Assembly (NCBI GenBank): GCA_902805475.1
Contig: CADCSX010000025.1
Span: 372,001 to 436,000, forward strand
Direction: 5' to 3'
Origin: Entonaema liquescens
Taxonomy: Eukaryota; Ascomycota; Sordariomycetes; Xylariales; Xylariaceae
DNA: 64,000 bases
Position numbers and translations under genes: made by a program. Below are positions 22,836-34,613 of the stretch, one piece after another (positions within the stretch are counted from its first letter, which is position 1; each line of letters starts with the position of its first letter). Below the pieces are notes generated by a model. That model was not told the DNA's origin and searched no databases. It saw nothing but the letters and a program-made list of their open reading frames with translations.

Positions 22836-23221
22836 AACGTCGAAGGTGGTAAAAGTGGTAGAAAGAAAGGGAAGAAAAAGAGCTCTTCTAATGTATAGGG
22901 GGTTTTGTAATAGAGGTCGGCGTTCAGGGGCTTAGGAAATCGGATATTGATACCCCCTGCTATAGGTACTGCCCTAGGTATTTGATTTTAGTGACGGACT
23001 GATTTAGATCTTAGTTAGCTCACTACTTTTATGCCAATTCGATGTTTAATCAGTTTTAAGTGGTCTAACCCTCCGTCTTATTTCAAATTTCATTGTTTTA
23101 TACCAGGACTACAAAACGAATATGATAATTACGAGGGACGGGTAACCCTTCCTATATAACTTTCACTTTATTTAAATCGTTTAACAATATTACAACAGGT
23201 ATCTAAGGTAGCGATCGAAAA
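22836..23221. other. Intergenic between convergent genes
   Basis: AT-rich 3' flanks of MED6 and of the FAD monooxygenase; nothing further recognised. Confidence 0.5.
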
Positions 23222-24924
23222 TCAACCCATGCTCACCTCCACGGCGCTATGCGGTTTCTCCGTATTACCGCTCCCGTAGCTTAGTCCCCTCTTCAATATT
23301 GGGCTTTCGGTAGCTCTGGGCCCGTCATGCAACATAATTGAGTTCATCTCACTTAACTGGACCTCTTCACCAGCCCGGGGGCGCATCTCGTTCTCATAGG
23401 CATCGATCAGTTCGGCCTGCGACCTCCCTTCTGGGTTGGCCAATAACTTGACGAGGTTAGAGAGATCAATGAGACCGTGACTCAGCCCTTGTCCACGATC
23501 TGAGTGAAACACATTACGTTAGTACTCAGCAACTGTCTTCAACGATATCCATAACAACGTCTCTATAGAAGTTGACATGGTCATGACATGGAAAGGGGAT
23601 AAGAGTCCGACTTACGATATGTCATGGGGTGCGCAGCATCACCCACCAGCGTAACGAGACCCCCGTGGTTATCCCACTTGTGCTCCGGCAAGCTCGGGTC
23701 CCAATTCGACAGACCAAACCAATAAACCTCCTCATGGTCATCAGGCAGCAACTCAAAACACCTACGTATGGGGTTCGAAAACGCCTTGCTCTTCTCCTTG
23801 GCCTGGCGCAGCCGATCGCGAACGCTCATCCCCGCCGCCACTTCGGCGGCCTGCTCCTCGACGCTACACACCCATGCGACGTAGAAAGTGTAACGCCAGT
23901 TCTCGGGGTGGTCTTTGTCGATCCCGTCCATTAACGTTAGTGCGCCGCACATGTTGTCCGGGTGAGGCCAGATACTGACAAGGGCCGTGCCGGCGATCTT
24001 CCATAGGTCGACGGCATAGTCGGCCGGAAACGATGCGGTAATAAATGTTGCTACCAGAGGCAGTCGCTTGACTGCGGCGCGCTCAGCCCCGACTAGTTCT
24101 CTGCGAACGCGACTCTGACTCCCATCAGCGCCGATGAGTAGACGGCCCGTCTCCGAGGTCCCGTCCGCGAAGTGCGCTGTGACGCTCTTGCCGTCGTTCG
24201 CATACGAGATGCGCTCGAGTTTCTTGCCCAATCGGAGGTCCGAGAGCCCTTCAGCAGCGAAGGCGCGTAGGCGCGATCGCAGGACACGTTGTAAATTTTC
24301 CACAGGCTTCTCCGCCAGGAGCTCGCCGGTTTTACCATTGAATATGGGTACATTCTCGACCGACGGGGGTTTCGCATAGGGGTCAACCATTGCCTGGCTT
24401 ACGTCACGCCATTTTTCTTCTCCTAGAAGAGATTCGAGGAGCACCGTGGCCCAGTGCAGACCAATGCCCCAGTCTCGTCCACTGTTGTGTCAGGGCACGT
24501 CAGGTTAGCTCACTCATAACTCTACTCTTCCTCAAAGGGGGAACCTCGCATGAGATTAACACTAACTATTAAGAATTAGTTACCATAAAGAATACCACAG
24601 CAATTAGACACCTAAGTAGGGTCGAGCTATTAATACAATATATTTCTATACATACCCTTCGTGGAATAAGTGCTTCGTCTCTCTCGAAGACTATGTTCCG
24701 GATACCTTTCTACTTATCTATTAGTCAGGAAAGCAGATTTTAGAGCAAGAAAAGAATTTACCGTGTGAAGGGCATGAGACAAAAGTAGTCCATTACAACC
24801 TAGTGGACCACAGATCAGTATTTGAACAATTTTCTGGAGATCATTTTGCTGAGACAAGGTGAGTTCTCTTACCACCGCCAATAATGAGGATTGGTAGATC
24901 TGCCTGTTGGCTGTTTCCTGCCAT
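23222..24924 (-). CDS. FAD-dependent monooxygenase (PF01494), one splice-phase conflict
   Basis: Flavin hydroxylase of the salicylate/UbiH-like FAD_binding_3 type. Exons read as 24924-24873, 24799-24762, 24709-24656, 24481-23616 and 23499-23222. The dinucleotide-binding motif IIGGG-CNGLLLSHAL is split by intron 1. RDWGIGLHW is in exon 4, LLIGADGSQSRVRR is the DG motif, and LVGDAAHPMTY is the GD motif followed across the last intron by HRGQGLSH. Introns 1, 2 and 4 join in frame. Joining exon 3 (ending IPRR at GTATGT) to exon 4 leaves one base too many, so either a G in the GGG at 24655-24657 is extra, the splice is unusual, or the gene is damaged. Substrate is probably aromatic or polycyclic, but unproven. 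Confidence 0.82.
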
Positions 24925-27247
24925 TGTTTCTATATTAGGTAGAAGTAAGTTTCCTATTGATTTTAAAGTCTAAAAGCTTAATTGTAGGCACGGTATCTAA
25001 CGAATTTCCAGAATCGAATCCCCAAGCAGCTTATAAGTCAAGAGAGTGAGCAAGTGGTTGTCTGTGGTCTTATACGGAGTTAACAGCAAAGTCCATTTCG
25101 TCAAGATATCCCCGTTATATATTCATCCGACTCCGCCATATGCCATTTCCATTATCTGAATTGCTTTCTGTAGTTGGTTGCTTCCATACCTGTGGTCGTG
25201 GGGTCTCCCGCTGATCAGAGTTACATCCGGCTCCTCTATCCCAGCCCACAAATCACGACCGCGATCCGCACGAAAACCGAAGTGGAGTTCGCCGCGATCT
25301 GTACGAAATAAGATTAACATCCAATGTCCAATGAAGTGCTACCTGGCTCTTCCACCGTTCGCTCTTCGCATCTTTGTGTCACGCGCGAGGCCATGAACAG
25401 ACGCTATTCGGACTCTTTAGACCAGGTCTGCTGCCACGAGATCGAACGACGAAGTCGAAGCTCGCGTCTACGATGGAACGAAGAGGTGGGGTACAGACCA
25501 TTCGCGGTTACAGCTCGACACCTACAAACATTCACGACGAAAGATGTTTCCTCATTAGGACAAACTGTATTATAACGTCCGTAGATCAGATGCTACGACG
25601 TTGCGCCTCATTCGAAACACTAAAAAAGACCATACCCTTTAACCGGGAAAATGGTCTAGATTGGCGCAGCCTAATCTTCTAACCGTATTGATAGCCAATG
25701 CATGGAAACCCGTATATCGGAAGATTTAACCCATGGCGTCACCACTCTTTCGAGCTCTCAAATTCGATCATGTGTACCTAGGTACGGTACCAAAACAATG
25801 TATCAAATGGATATGCATCCCGATAGATTGATATTACATCGATTACATAGCTCTATTTGGTGTTCGGGGTAATTATTGAGCGCGGTCTGTTTAAGCATCG
25901 CCGTTAAATCCGTTGGCGACAAATACGACGCTGTAAATATTAGCCTCATTTCACAATTTAACTTCAATGTCATCTAGACTAAATCCCCAACCCTACTAAT
26001 GGTCTACGTTGTTAACGTCGTTAGTTATAGTAATTTATAGTTCCTCCTAAACTTCCTTCTTCATCCCTCAGCCAAACGATACTAATGAAGAAAGAGAGAG
26101 AGCCTAGATATTATCAAGAATAACTACCAGGCTTCTTGACGTGACTTACTGCTTTTCATCTTGTTCTTAGATATGATGAGTTTCGCTGCTCTGAATAGAA
26201 CTAAGTAGTTCAAACGACCAGAATTTACTATATACCTATCGGCGCACGATTGCCAGTGTCTCTGCTAAGACTCTATATACAATACCGGCTGTGTTACACT
26301 TATAACGCGGCCATTGTTTTTAGCTGAGAGGTATAATTCGTATATAATGCAGCATGATAGAGGCCACATCCCCCTTCCGACTAAGCTGACTCCTCACATT
26401 ACCGGATATAACGTGTAATTCCGAGCTACATAATAAAGTGACTTCAACAAAGTATGGCTTGCCCGGCAATAATGGAATTATCATGGGTGTAAAGAGTCGT
26501 TGAGCGGTGTCTCGTCGCTATCTAAACCAACTACTGTACACTGAGGCTTGATTAAGTCTATACGTCCAGTCACTCTTCTAACTGCTTAAAATCCAAGGCT
26601 AAGGGCTTAACCTGAACTGAAACTCTATGACCGTCCAACCACTCCCCTATTATGGCTTCCATCCAAGGTATATAGTGGAACCTAATATGCGTGGTGCACA
26701 AGGGCCAATAATGCCTTATAGTGTAATGGAAGCATGTCCATGACAGGTTTAGACCTAGAAGGAGAGAAGATGGTTGAAATCTGGCTAAACTTGTTGAATT
26801 TCTTCTCTGTATTACCCCTTTTGCTACCTCCTATATGCCGAATTATCTATCCGTCTTGAAATATTTGGCTTTTAGGAGGTTATATTGTACTATGCTTCTC
26901 AATGTGCGAATCTGGCCTTTAGGTAAGCTTTAAAGGATAATTCCCCACATGTTTGAGCTCGGTGAGCCCTTTTCTATTCCCCTCCCCCCCTATATCCCCT
27001 GCATAAGACATACTCTCCAGAAGTAAGGGGGATATTCCGGTGCGTTGCCGAGTTCAAGTGCCATGTTAGTCAGTGCGGTTGACCGCTTTTACAGCCTTAT
27101 CGTTCCTTACCTCTACTCTAGTTTAGCCGTATCCCAGCCTTGAATCCTCATTAGATCTATATCTATCTGGTTTGCCTTACTTATATGGTATGGTATGGTA
27201 TAAAGTTTGCTAAGACCAATATTCGGCCTACGACAAGGCATCTGAAC
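24925..27247. other. Long gene-empty stretch
   Basis: About 2.3 kb without a supportable gene. Short overlapping ORFs at 25123-25682 on both strands show no domain. The sequence is AT-rich, with a TAGGTAC palindrome at about 25775-25788. It may be decayed accessory DNA; I see no terminal repeats, tRNA or other structure. Confidence 0.5.
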
Positions 27248-28033
27248 ATGGAATCAGACATAGTCACATATTCAGACGCTATTCTCCGCGTTTGTTCATA
27301 TCATCGAGAAGACTTCGAACTTGTCCTAGTCCGGTCCCGTCCGCATGAAATGCAAGCAGTTCAAGAATTACTCCGAACAGACTTTAAAGTCCCACCAGCA
27401 TCAGGAATAGGCATCTTGGATCGTTTCCCCCCAGAGCTGATATTGATGGTCCTTCGCCATCTTGATCTTCTTTTCTACTTCCGATTCCGTCAGGTCAATC
27501 GTTGTGCCCGTGTTCTATCAGCTGATCTGCGGGAATACCAGCTGGTTGTGAAACATGGATTGGAAAGTCTACGGAGCCTACTACGCACTCGCCTTGCCCA
27601 TAATTTCACCATCATAGACCTGCATTACACCCTTATCACTTCTGGTTGTATGCTATGTGGGGAGTTTGGTGGTTTTGTCTTTCTATTCACGGTCATGCGT
27701 TGCTGTTTTGCCTGTATTCAAACTTCACCGGAACTTCGTGTCATTTGTACATCTACTTTGGCCAAGCTTGCAAAGATATCCACAAGCCGGCTATACCGAC
27801 TCTTGAAGCTAACCCTACGGCCAGTCCCTGGCCTCTATTCAATGTGGGAAAAACAGGTCAGACGGCCAAACATTTTGGTCGCTGAGAAGCAAGCTATCGC
27901 AAGATTGACGTCCCTCGGCGTCCTCCGTCAAGACTCGACCGAGGCCTTAGCAAGACGTAGTGAACAGGAAAGCCAACGTTTCATGGCGTCTACAGTACTT
28001 CCATGGTATGACCCGGATAGTGCGAAGATCTAG
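27248..28033 (+). CDS. F-box-like protein, open frame ended by in-frame TAG
   Basis: Intronless ORF of 261 codons from the ATG at 27248; an ATG 63 bases upstream is in frame. Residues about 57-90 form an F-box-like helix pair (LDRFPPELILMVLRHLDL then FRQVNRCARVL), so the product may be an SCF adaptor of a lineage-expanded fungal family. The TAG at 28031-28033 interrupts the same reading frame. The 77 codons after it, to a TAA at 28265-28267, read CGVSCKGCQIR and STTGFLAHFTHC, which look like the usual C-terminal zinc-like block of this family. The gene is therefore probably full length in relatives and truncated here by a nonsense substitution, or by a base error. Confidence 0.7.
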   Translation: MESDIVTYSDAILRVCSYHREDFELVLVRSRPHEMQAVQELLRTDFKVPPASGIGILDRFPPELILMVLRHLDLLFYFRFRQVNRCARVLSADLREYQLVVKHGLESLRSLLRTRLAHNFTIIDLHYTLITSGCMLCGEFGGFVFLFTVMRCCFACIQTSPELRVICTSTLAKLAKISTSRLYRLLKLTLRPVPGLYSMWEKQVRRPNILVAEKQAIARLTSLGVLRQDSTEALARRSEQESQRFMASTVLPWYDPDSAKI

Positions 28034-28267
28034 TGCGGCGTCAGTTGTAAAGGATGTCAGATTCGTGTTGAGGCTCTGCGTAGAGGCTGCGATGATCGTG
28101 ATCGAGTATTCTCAACAACGGGCTTCTTGGCTCACTTCACACATTGTGTAGAAGCGCAAAATATGTGGGCTGAGAGCCAGTATGGAACGAAGCCCGTTGA
28201 GGAGCCCGAGTTCACACGCCGCTGCGGCTATGTGAATAAACACGGTCCCGACGGGCTCCCCAGATAA
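28034..28267 (+). pseudogene. Orphaned C-terminal part of the F-box-like gene
   Basis: In-frame continuation of the preceding ORF beyond its TAG, 77 codons, with regularly spaced cysteines (CGVSCKGC, HFTHC) and a hydrophilic end GYVNKHGPDG. It has no start codon of its own in a suitable place, so without readthrough it would not be translated. Evidence is continuity of frame and family-like composition. Confidence 0.55.
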
Positions 28268-29301
28268 TGAAACGCGAAACTCAACATATTGGTAAACACC
28301 CTATTAATGAAGTTGTCACATAAAACATTTAATAGCTATACGGGGGTGTGACTTATAAATTCTTTTATATCTTCTCAGCTATGATAGATCAGGTTGATAT
28401 ATAGGTCCCACACCTATCACTATTCTTATAGGCAATTATGATGCCCTCTAAGGAGCATCAACAACAGTCTGCGTGTTTGATTTCATGGCTCTGGATCTGA
28501 GAAGTACCTTCTTGCAGCAGTTGGATAAACCAGATGGCCGGCGCAATAGTTGGTTGACATCCTGACCACCTCCTTCCTGATCGGCTTGTACTTGATGTTT
28601 TGACCCGTGGCCTTTGCGGTCTCACATTGTATAAACTCCATTTGCTTAACACAAGCGCACGTGTATTCGATCATTTTCCAGGTACACATGCCGAACTATA
28701 CTCTCATCGATACTGATATTAGTACAATAGAAATACGCAAATGAACTGTTAGCTATACAAACCTCAGTCAACGAGACTCTTTGTTTTGAAACGTATGCGG
28801 TTTAGTAATCGACGTCTTCTGGCTAACTATCCATATACTTTGCAAGTTAGCTCCCATCTATAGGTTGGTGTGCATTCAACAACTCGTACCTAAATACTGC
28901 CTGATATAGCTATAAACGGATCACTTGGACGTTGTACTCAATTTCAAAATATGGAACAGAGCGACTTCTTATAGCGACCCTCAGACATACCGCCCCTACT
29001 TTATCGGAAATATCTAAATAGTTTGTAGCCCATCTGTAGCCAGGATGAAGCGAGTCACTTTCACCATCAATCTATCTGCCCTTGTGATATATCGGCATTG
29101 GTATGCACGGTTATCCCTAGCCAGTCACAGTGACAACCTTGTATAAGATTTTCGCTCCTACTGGGTGGAGTTTATTCATTAGCCAGCATATATATATATG
29201 CTAAGCGCTTCAAAGTTGAGAGGCTTAGTTACAGTTCTCACATTGGTTTTCCAAGTTGATTACCCCGAGCGGAAACCAAACGGTCGGGCCAGTTAACAAC
29301 A
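28268..29301. other. Intergenic, no supported gene
   Basis: About 1 kb. Two overlapping minus-strand ORFs (28458-28689) include a cysteine-containing stretch, but neither shows a domain or signal peptide I recognise. A TATA repeat lies at about 29189-29199. Confidence 0.5.
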
Positions 29302-30366
29302 ATGAGATTTCTAACTAATAATTATCACACGCAGTTGAAGCAAGGGGATAGTAAAGTTATCAAGGGCGCCCATCCAATAGTATGGCGGCTAATTCCGGCG
29401 TATAGCTCGATGTCTCAAAATGTTGGGCACCTGTTTATGGTTAATATCATCCAGGCCTTGATTCGCAAACCGTCTTTCGTATGTTATTTTCTATCCCGCC
29501 AATACTTGCGAGTCGACTCCTGTTCTAATACAATGGAGTCTTGTCGTATGCTTTCTATGGACTTCTCTACAGCTGGAAGGGATGATTGCTACTACCGCAT
29601 CCTGACCGGAACCAAGGTCAAATATATTACCATCCAAGCTGGGGCTCTCGATGCTGATTCATTAATGGACATGCCGCTAAATTTTGAAAATACTCTCCCC
29701 TTATCTTTGTATCATAAAGATAGTTGGAACCAGGCGTATATCTCTCGCAATGCGGTATCTGGCGAATTGGAGACGACATTATCCCAGACTCAGCTACCGG
29801 GTGTAAAGACAATCTGGCACTCAGATATGATCAACTTCCTCGACCTTGAAAGAACCCAACAGCTCAGTATGCTAACTCAAGAGTGCATATTGAAAAAAGA
29901 CGCAGTGGAGAGCCCTGGTAAACTAGGACATCCCAAACAGCGAAGCATGATTGCCAAAATGGCTCGGTTTCCGTGGGAAATCCAGTATATCGAGGCAGAG
30001 ACCCAGGTTTACCGGCTCCTGCAACCTTTAAATATCGCACCAACCTTCCTTGGCCATATTCACGAGTCGGGCAGGGTAATTGGGCTTCTCCTGGAAAAGG
30101 TAGATGGTCGAATTGCTAGCCGGGATGATTTAGAGACTTGTGAAACCTCCCTACGGAGTCTTCATAGCCTGGGCATTTTCCATGGGGATTGTAATCGCTA
30201 TAATTTCATTATCGGTTCAAACGGGGTCGCCACTATTATCGATTTTGAAAAAGCTAAGGTCGAGGTGAACGCGAAGATGATGGAGGAAGAAGTTGCCAGC
30301 TTAAAAGATCAACTACAGGAAGACACAGGCCGCGGTGGCGGCTTCAGGACAATAGAAACAGATTAA
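29302..30366 (+). CDS. Small kinase-fold protein (aminoglycoside-phosphotransferase/RIO-like)
   Basis: The open frame of 354 codons carries a C-terminal kinase-fold core: LHSLGIFHGDCNRYNFII (catalytic-loop HGDxNxxN) and TIIDFEKAK (a DFE replacing DFG). An upstream beta-lobe has ARFPWEIQYIEAETQVYRLL, whose Glu may pair with the lysine of IAKMARF. This resembles fungal 'protein kinase-like' or phosphotransferase-family proteins of about 280 residues. The ATG at 29533 (MESCRMLSMDF) is therefore the more likely start (277 residues), and the first 77 codons may be untranslated. Target and role unknown. It sits in accessory DNA next to the F-box-like gene. Confidence 0.7.
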   Translation: MRFLTNNYHTQLKQGDSKVIKGAHPIVWRLIPAYSSMSQNVGHLFMVNIIQALIRKPSFVCYFLSRQYLRVDSCSNTMESCRMLSMDFSTAGRDDCYYRILTGTKVKYITIQAGALDADSLMDMPLNFENTLPLSLYHKDSWNQAYISRNAVSGELETTLSQTQLPGVKTIWHSDMINFLDLERTQQLSMLTQECILKKDAVESPGKLGHPKQRSMIAKMARFPWEIQYIEAETQVYRLLQPLNIAPTFLGHIHESGRVIGLLLEKVDGRIASRDDLETCETSLRSLHSLGIFHGDCNRYNFIIGSNGVATIIDFEKAKVEVNAKMMEEEVASLKDQLQEDTGRGGGFRTIETD

Positions 30367-31135
30367 TGTAGGTATGTCATCACATATCACATTACAATAT
30401 ATTTTATGTTGTTAAGTGGAAAAGCTAGAGGGATTCCACAGTATATTCACGAGTTGGTTATTACAGCTATATGCTATTCGCTTAAAGAAACCCCGCCCCC
30501 TTTCTACGGACTTTTAGAACCATGTGTAAAATCGAGATATTACTTTCTTTCCCTATTACTGAACATGCAGTTAGATACTTTACGTGAAAAAAACTAGTAT
30601 TGTCAGAAGGACTGCCTATCAGTCGTCCAGCTAAGGGGATTATTCACATTGGTACAAGTTCAGGAATTACCCCTTGAACTTCTAGTCAGCTATTTGAAAA
30701 TCCAGTCACTTAATCCCAATGCTAAGTTTGACATATGAGTTAATATCGTTAGTACCTATATATTGTCATACAGATTCTGCTCTAGGCCTATGCACTTACC
30801 TGCAGAGCCGATCTACCCCGAATAACAATACCGACATACAGGCCGGTGAGCTGCAGGTCGTTAGGTATTTGGAGTGGAATATAATTTGCATATATTCTCT
30901 CTAGTTCTTGATGTTTGCTAGGCACCTACGCAGTATTTACTATTGGCAACAATGGTGCGGTAGATAATAGCTAAACGCGCAGACACTAAGGGCTGAATCA
31001 TTTATCATATAAGAAACTGTTCGTCATCCCTATATACATTACAGGGGGTCTGCCATAATGTATCTGACTACGCTCATCTCAGCAGTCCTACATGTTCACC
31101 ATGGGTATGCCTTCCCACAACTAATCCTATCGACT
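30367..31135. other. Intergenic, no supported gene
   Basis: AT-rich; small plus-strand ORFs at 30406-30597, 30719-30904 and 31058-31249 lack any family feature. Confidence 0.5.
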
Positions 31136-32164
31136 CTACTCAGCGGCCACACGGCAAAAATACTCAGCCGTAAACCCAGCCATCAGAGCACCACCCACAA
31201 TCCAGAACTGGTCGTGGAACCAAGCTCCGCAACTATGCGGGCTTCCTAGGTCTACGCTGTAAATATACCACGTCATAGCAGCCGCCACGCCACCCACCGT
31301 CCCAACAAAATACGGCGCGCCGCTCCCCGTCCCCACGCCGCACAGCGCGAGGAGCGCGACCATAGCGGCAGCGAGGGCCGTCGAGAGGAGCTTCGTGTTG
31401 TTGCGGAAGCGCAACGCCATGCTCTTCACGCCGGCCTTCTCGTCGTCCTTGACGTCCTGGTGCGCGTAGATGGTATCGTAGATAATCGTCCAGAGGATAT
31501 TCGCCGCGAACAGGGCGGCGGTCGGCAGGGCGGCAGTCGCGCCGAACGGGTCGACGTTGAGCGCTGCTGCGCAGAACAGTATCGCCCAGGCGAATGGGAA
31601 CCCGAGGAACACCTGCGGGTAGTACGTGACGCGCTTCATCAGCGCGTACACGAAGAACAGCACCACGCTGATCCCCATGTGCAGCTTACACCCCGCCGGG
31701 AAGAGCGCCAGGATCGGGTATATGGCCGCGACCAGCGAGAACGTGAAGATGTGCGCGGCGGTCGTCGAGACCGCGCCCCGCGCTACCGGACGGTGGCGGC
31801 ACCGCTCGACTTGCCGGTCGAAATCCTGGTCGACGGTATCGTTCCAGGAGCAGGCGGCGCCGCGCAGGAGGATATTCATGGGCAGGAATATCGCCGCGAG
31901 CTGGAGTAAGTCAAGAGGCTTGGGAGCCGTGGGGGCAATGCAGGCGGCGTACATGAGCCCGATTAGATAGGGGAAGTAGAACGCGTACAGGCCGGCGGGC
32001 CGGTCCAGACGCATAAGCTGGGCGTAGGGGATCCACGCGCGCGGGAGCCATGACAAGAAGCCCGTTGTCGGGTCCGTGTAAGGTGGGAGGTTGGCAAATA
32101 GGTTAGGTTGTTTCTCCTCGGCCTTCTTAGACACAAGAGGAGTCTTGGAGGACGTGACAGCCAT
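31136..32164 (-). CDS. UbiA-family aromatic prenyltransferase
   Basis: Intronless integral membrane protein of 342 residues with about eight or nine hydrophobic segments. Both prenyl-diphosphate/Mg2+ motifs are visible: NDTVDQDFD at 108-116 and DTIYAHQDVKDD at 230-241. They resemble Coq2-type 4-hydroxybenzoate polyprenyltransferases. There is no clear mitochondrial presequence, and the gene sits among P450, methyltransferase, GMC oxidase and A-T-R reductase genes, so I infer a secondary-metabolism enzyme attaching a prenyl group to an aromatic acid. It is divergent from the P450 (about 775 bases between starts), which suggests shared control. The GC-rich codon use contrasts with AT-rich flanks. 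Chain length of the prenyl donor cannot be read from the sequence. Confidence 0.92.
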   Translation of the reverse strand: MAVTSSKTPLVSKKAEEKQPNLFANLPPYTDPTTGFLSWLPRAWIPYAQLMRLDRPAGLYAFYFPYLIGLMYAACIAPTAPKPLDLLQLAAIFLPMNILLRGAACSWNDTVDQDFDRQVERCRHRPVARGAVSTTAAHIFTFSLVAAIYPILALFPAGCKLHMGISVVLFFVYALMKRVTYYPQVFLGFPFAWAILFCAAALNVDPFGATAALPTAALFAANILWTIIYDTIYAHQDVKDDEKAGVKSMALRFRNNTKLLSTALAAAMVALLALCGVGTGSGAPYFVGTVGGVAAAMTWYIYSVDLGSPHSCGAWFHDQFWIVGGALMAGFTAEYFCRVAAE

Positions 32165-32939
32165 GTCTGCGAATTTCAGGTCTCGACCAAGATTAATATC
32201 GTGGGAGTGAGCGGGGGGAAGTGCAGCAGAGAGTACGAGAGTCGCTGCAAGACCTCGCGAAGCTAAGGTGTGTTATATAGTCTATAGGTTATACCTAATA
32301 CGAAATTGAAGATACAACTAGAAGCTAGGCAAACAATAGCGGTACCGACTCTAATTTAACACCGAGACTTTGACGTAGCTTGGCTCCATACCTATGGCGA
32401 GCTAGGAATCTGCATCTTATCGAGCAGCCAATAGAAGATAGCCGGCGCACGTTTGTCTCATACAGTACACTGGGGCCGATGGAAATATCATAACTCTATG
32501 GAGCCGGTACTTGGATTGATAATACCGTTGGAACATGTTGACCATCGAAGGATCGCCGCGCTTACGGTTGTAGTGCATAATACCACCTTGGATAACGGCA
32601 TATTTCCGCCAGTTTGGACCACCCGAATCCATTGGTCGTATAGCGTAGCATAGCTATTCCTTTTGGGCGAATGCAACTAACCAGCTTACCGAATATCACC
32701 ATGTGAGGGCGAGGTACCTACTCAGAATGTACGAGGTTCCATTATTACTTTCCTCTTGGAGCTACGCGTTGGCTTGGTGTGGGGGAACAGAGGTCCTCGG
32801 ATAATGGTTCGATCGGTGGGCAGTAGTGATTCTGGGTTTCCCAAAGGATGCCAATACTTTTATCATTAATAGCGATCCTCGCGCAAATCATCATTGCAGA
32901 TGAAGCCAACATACTAGCTATGCCCTATTTACTGTTACT
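32165..32939. other. Bidirectional promoter, prenyltransferase / P450
   Basis: 775 bases between the divergent start codons of the UbiA prenyltransferase and the cytochrome P450. No ORF with family features; a plausible site for shared pathway-specific control. I see no repeated operator I would defend. Confidence 0.5.
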
Positions 32940-34613
32940 ATGAATGCTATTGAAAGCTTCCACCCCGTCTATTACGGGCTTGCTCTCGTGTGTACTATTA
33001 TCTCTTTACTTCTTATAGAGTTCTTTAGGCCTGTTGACTCGAAATTCCTATCCCGTTCAAAACGATGGAGAATGCCACCGGGGCCGCCAGGCCAACCAAT
33101 TGTGGGAAACTTATTACAAATGTTCCAAGCTCGACGCGATCCTCGTGCTTTGACTGGATGGGTGAGTATAACTACTATGAGCTTATAATGAAAATTTTCT
33201 GAATGTGTAATTGCCCTAGCTTGAGTCTTTAAGATCATACGGCGAAATGTCGACGCTCCATATGGGCTCCCAGACGTGGGTTGTCCTCAACTCCGAACGT
33301 GTTGTCTCCGAGCTTATAGCGAAACGCGGGAAGATCACAAACGAGAGACCCCACATGCCCATTGCTAGCGATCTCGTCAGTAGTGGAAAACGCACCGTGA
33401 TCAGACAAGAAGCAGAGTGGAAGGAGGGACGTCGAGTGATGCATCAGTTGCTCAGTGGCTCGAATCTCAAAGTATATGCGGAAATGCAAGAGCTCGAAAG
33501 CATCGACCTTCTGCGCCTCTATCTTCGACAACCAAGCTTATGGTTCGCTCATAACTATCGCTATTCGACGTCTGTACTATATAGAATTGTCATGGGTTAT
33601 CCTCTGGATAAGCCAAAGGCTCAACTCGATGATTACCAGAGGGTAACGATAGAATTCGTGAGGAGCATCAATCAAAGCTTCGTGGACTTCTTCCCTTCCT
33701 TTAGCAAGCTTCCTCACTTCTTACAACCATGGCGAAAATACTGGGCTGACATGGGCGCGTTTCACCGTCACGTCTTCCAAGAATGGTGGGAACCCGTTCG
33801 GACCGCTGTGAAGAATGGCTCGGCGCCACCTTCTTTTGTGCGCGACGTCCTTCTTCATCCAGACATCAAATACGCCGGCGATGACGAAGAGGCCATGTAC
33901 CTGGCGACATCGGTCATGGCGGCAGGTGGAGACAACACTCGTATGAGCATCAACACGTTTGTCATGGCTATGATTTCGCGGCCGGAGGCGCAGGAACATG
34001 CGCACCAAGAAGTCGACCGGGTCTGCACAGACGGAAAGACGCTCAGACTTCCCCAGATGACAGATCTACCCGAGATGCCATATATAGCAGCGATGATCAA
34101 GGAAGTTCTACGCTGGCGACCGACCGTTCCGATTATCCCGCCCCACCAGTTGACGGAGGATCTCGAGTTCGACGGATATCACATTCCTGCTGGCACCAGC
34201 TTCTTGATTAATTCCATCGCGCTGTCGAGCGAGTTCGAAAACCCGGACGAGTTCCGACCGGAGCGATGGATTGATGGCTCGGAATCAAACGCTACAGCTA
34301 ACTTCTGGGGATTCGGCGGGGGTCGCAGGATTTGTGTTGGTTGGAAAGTCGCTCAGCAAGCCCTATTTCTCGCATTTGCCCGTTTGATATATTGTTTCGA
34401 TTTAACTCCAGTTCGTATAACCCTTGTAGTTAAATTACATGTCTGTGTACTAACATGCAAAACTTATAGAATGGTCCCATTGACGATAGGAAACTCAACC
34501 ACCAAACTGTCGAAGAGCCATTCCCCGTAAAGGCTACGATTCGCAGTGCCGAGCATGCAGCTCTCATTGAGCAAGAAGCGTCCAAGTATGAGGCGCAATT
34601 TTCTAAATTCTAA
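32940..34613 (+). CDS. Cytochrome P450 monooxygenase
   Basis: Membrane-anchored class II P450 of 518 residues. Exons: 32940-33161, 33220-34410 and 34470-34613; both introns are canonical and in phase 0. Features in order: an N-terminal hydrophobic anchor (YYGLALVCTIISLLLIEFF); the proline hinge MPPGPPGQPIVGNL; an I-helix MAAGGDNTRMS, with GDNT instead of the usual GxDT; the K-helix ExxR in KEVLRWRP; the PERW block; and heme loop FWGFGGGRRICVG with Cys446 as thiolate ligand. In this context it may oxidise the prenyl side chain or ring of the UbiA product. In related clusters a P450 makes the enyne, but the sequence alone does not prove that. Confidence 0.94.

Noticed and set aside
28458..28689. 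Overlapping small minus-strand ORFs with cysteines, possible secreted protein
   Set aside because: No N-terminal signal peptide and no clean exon chain.
31460..31970. ORFs of 114 and 149 codons on the plus strand
   Set aside because: Antisense shadows of the GC-rich UbiA gene.
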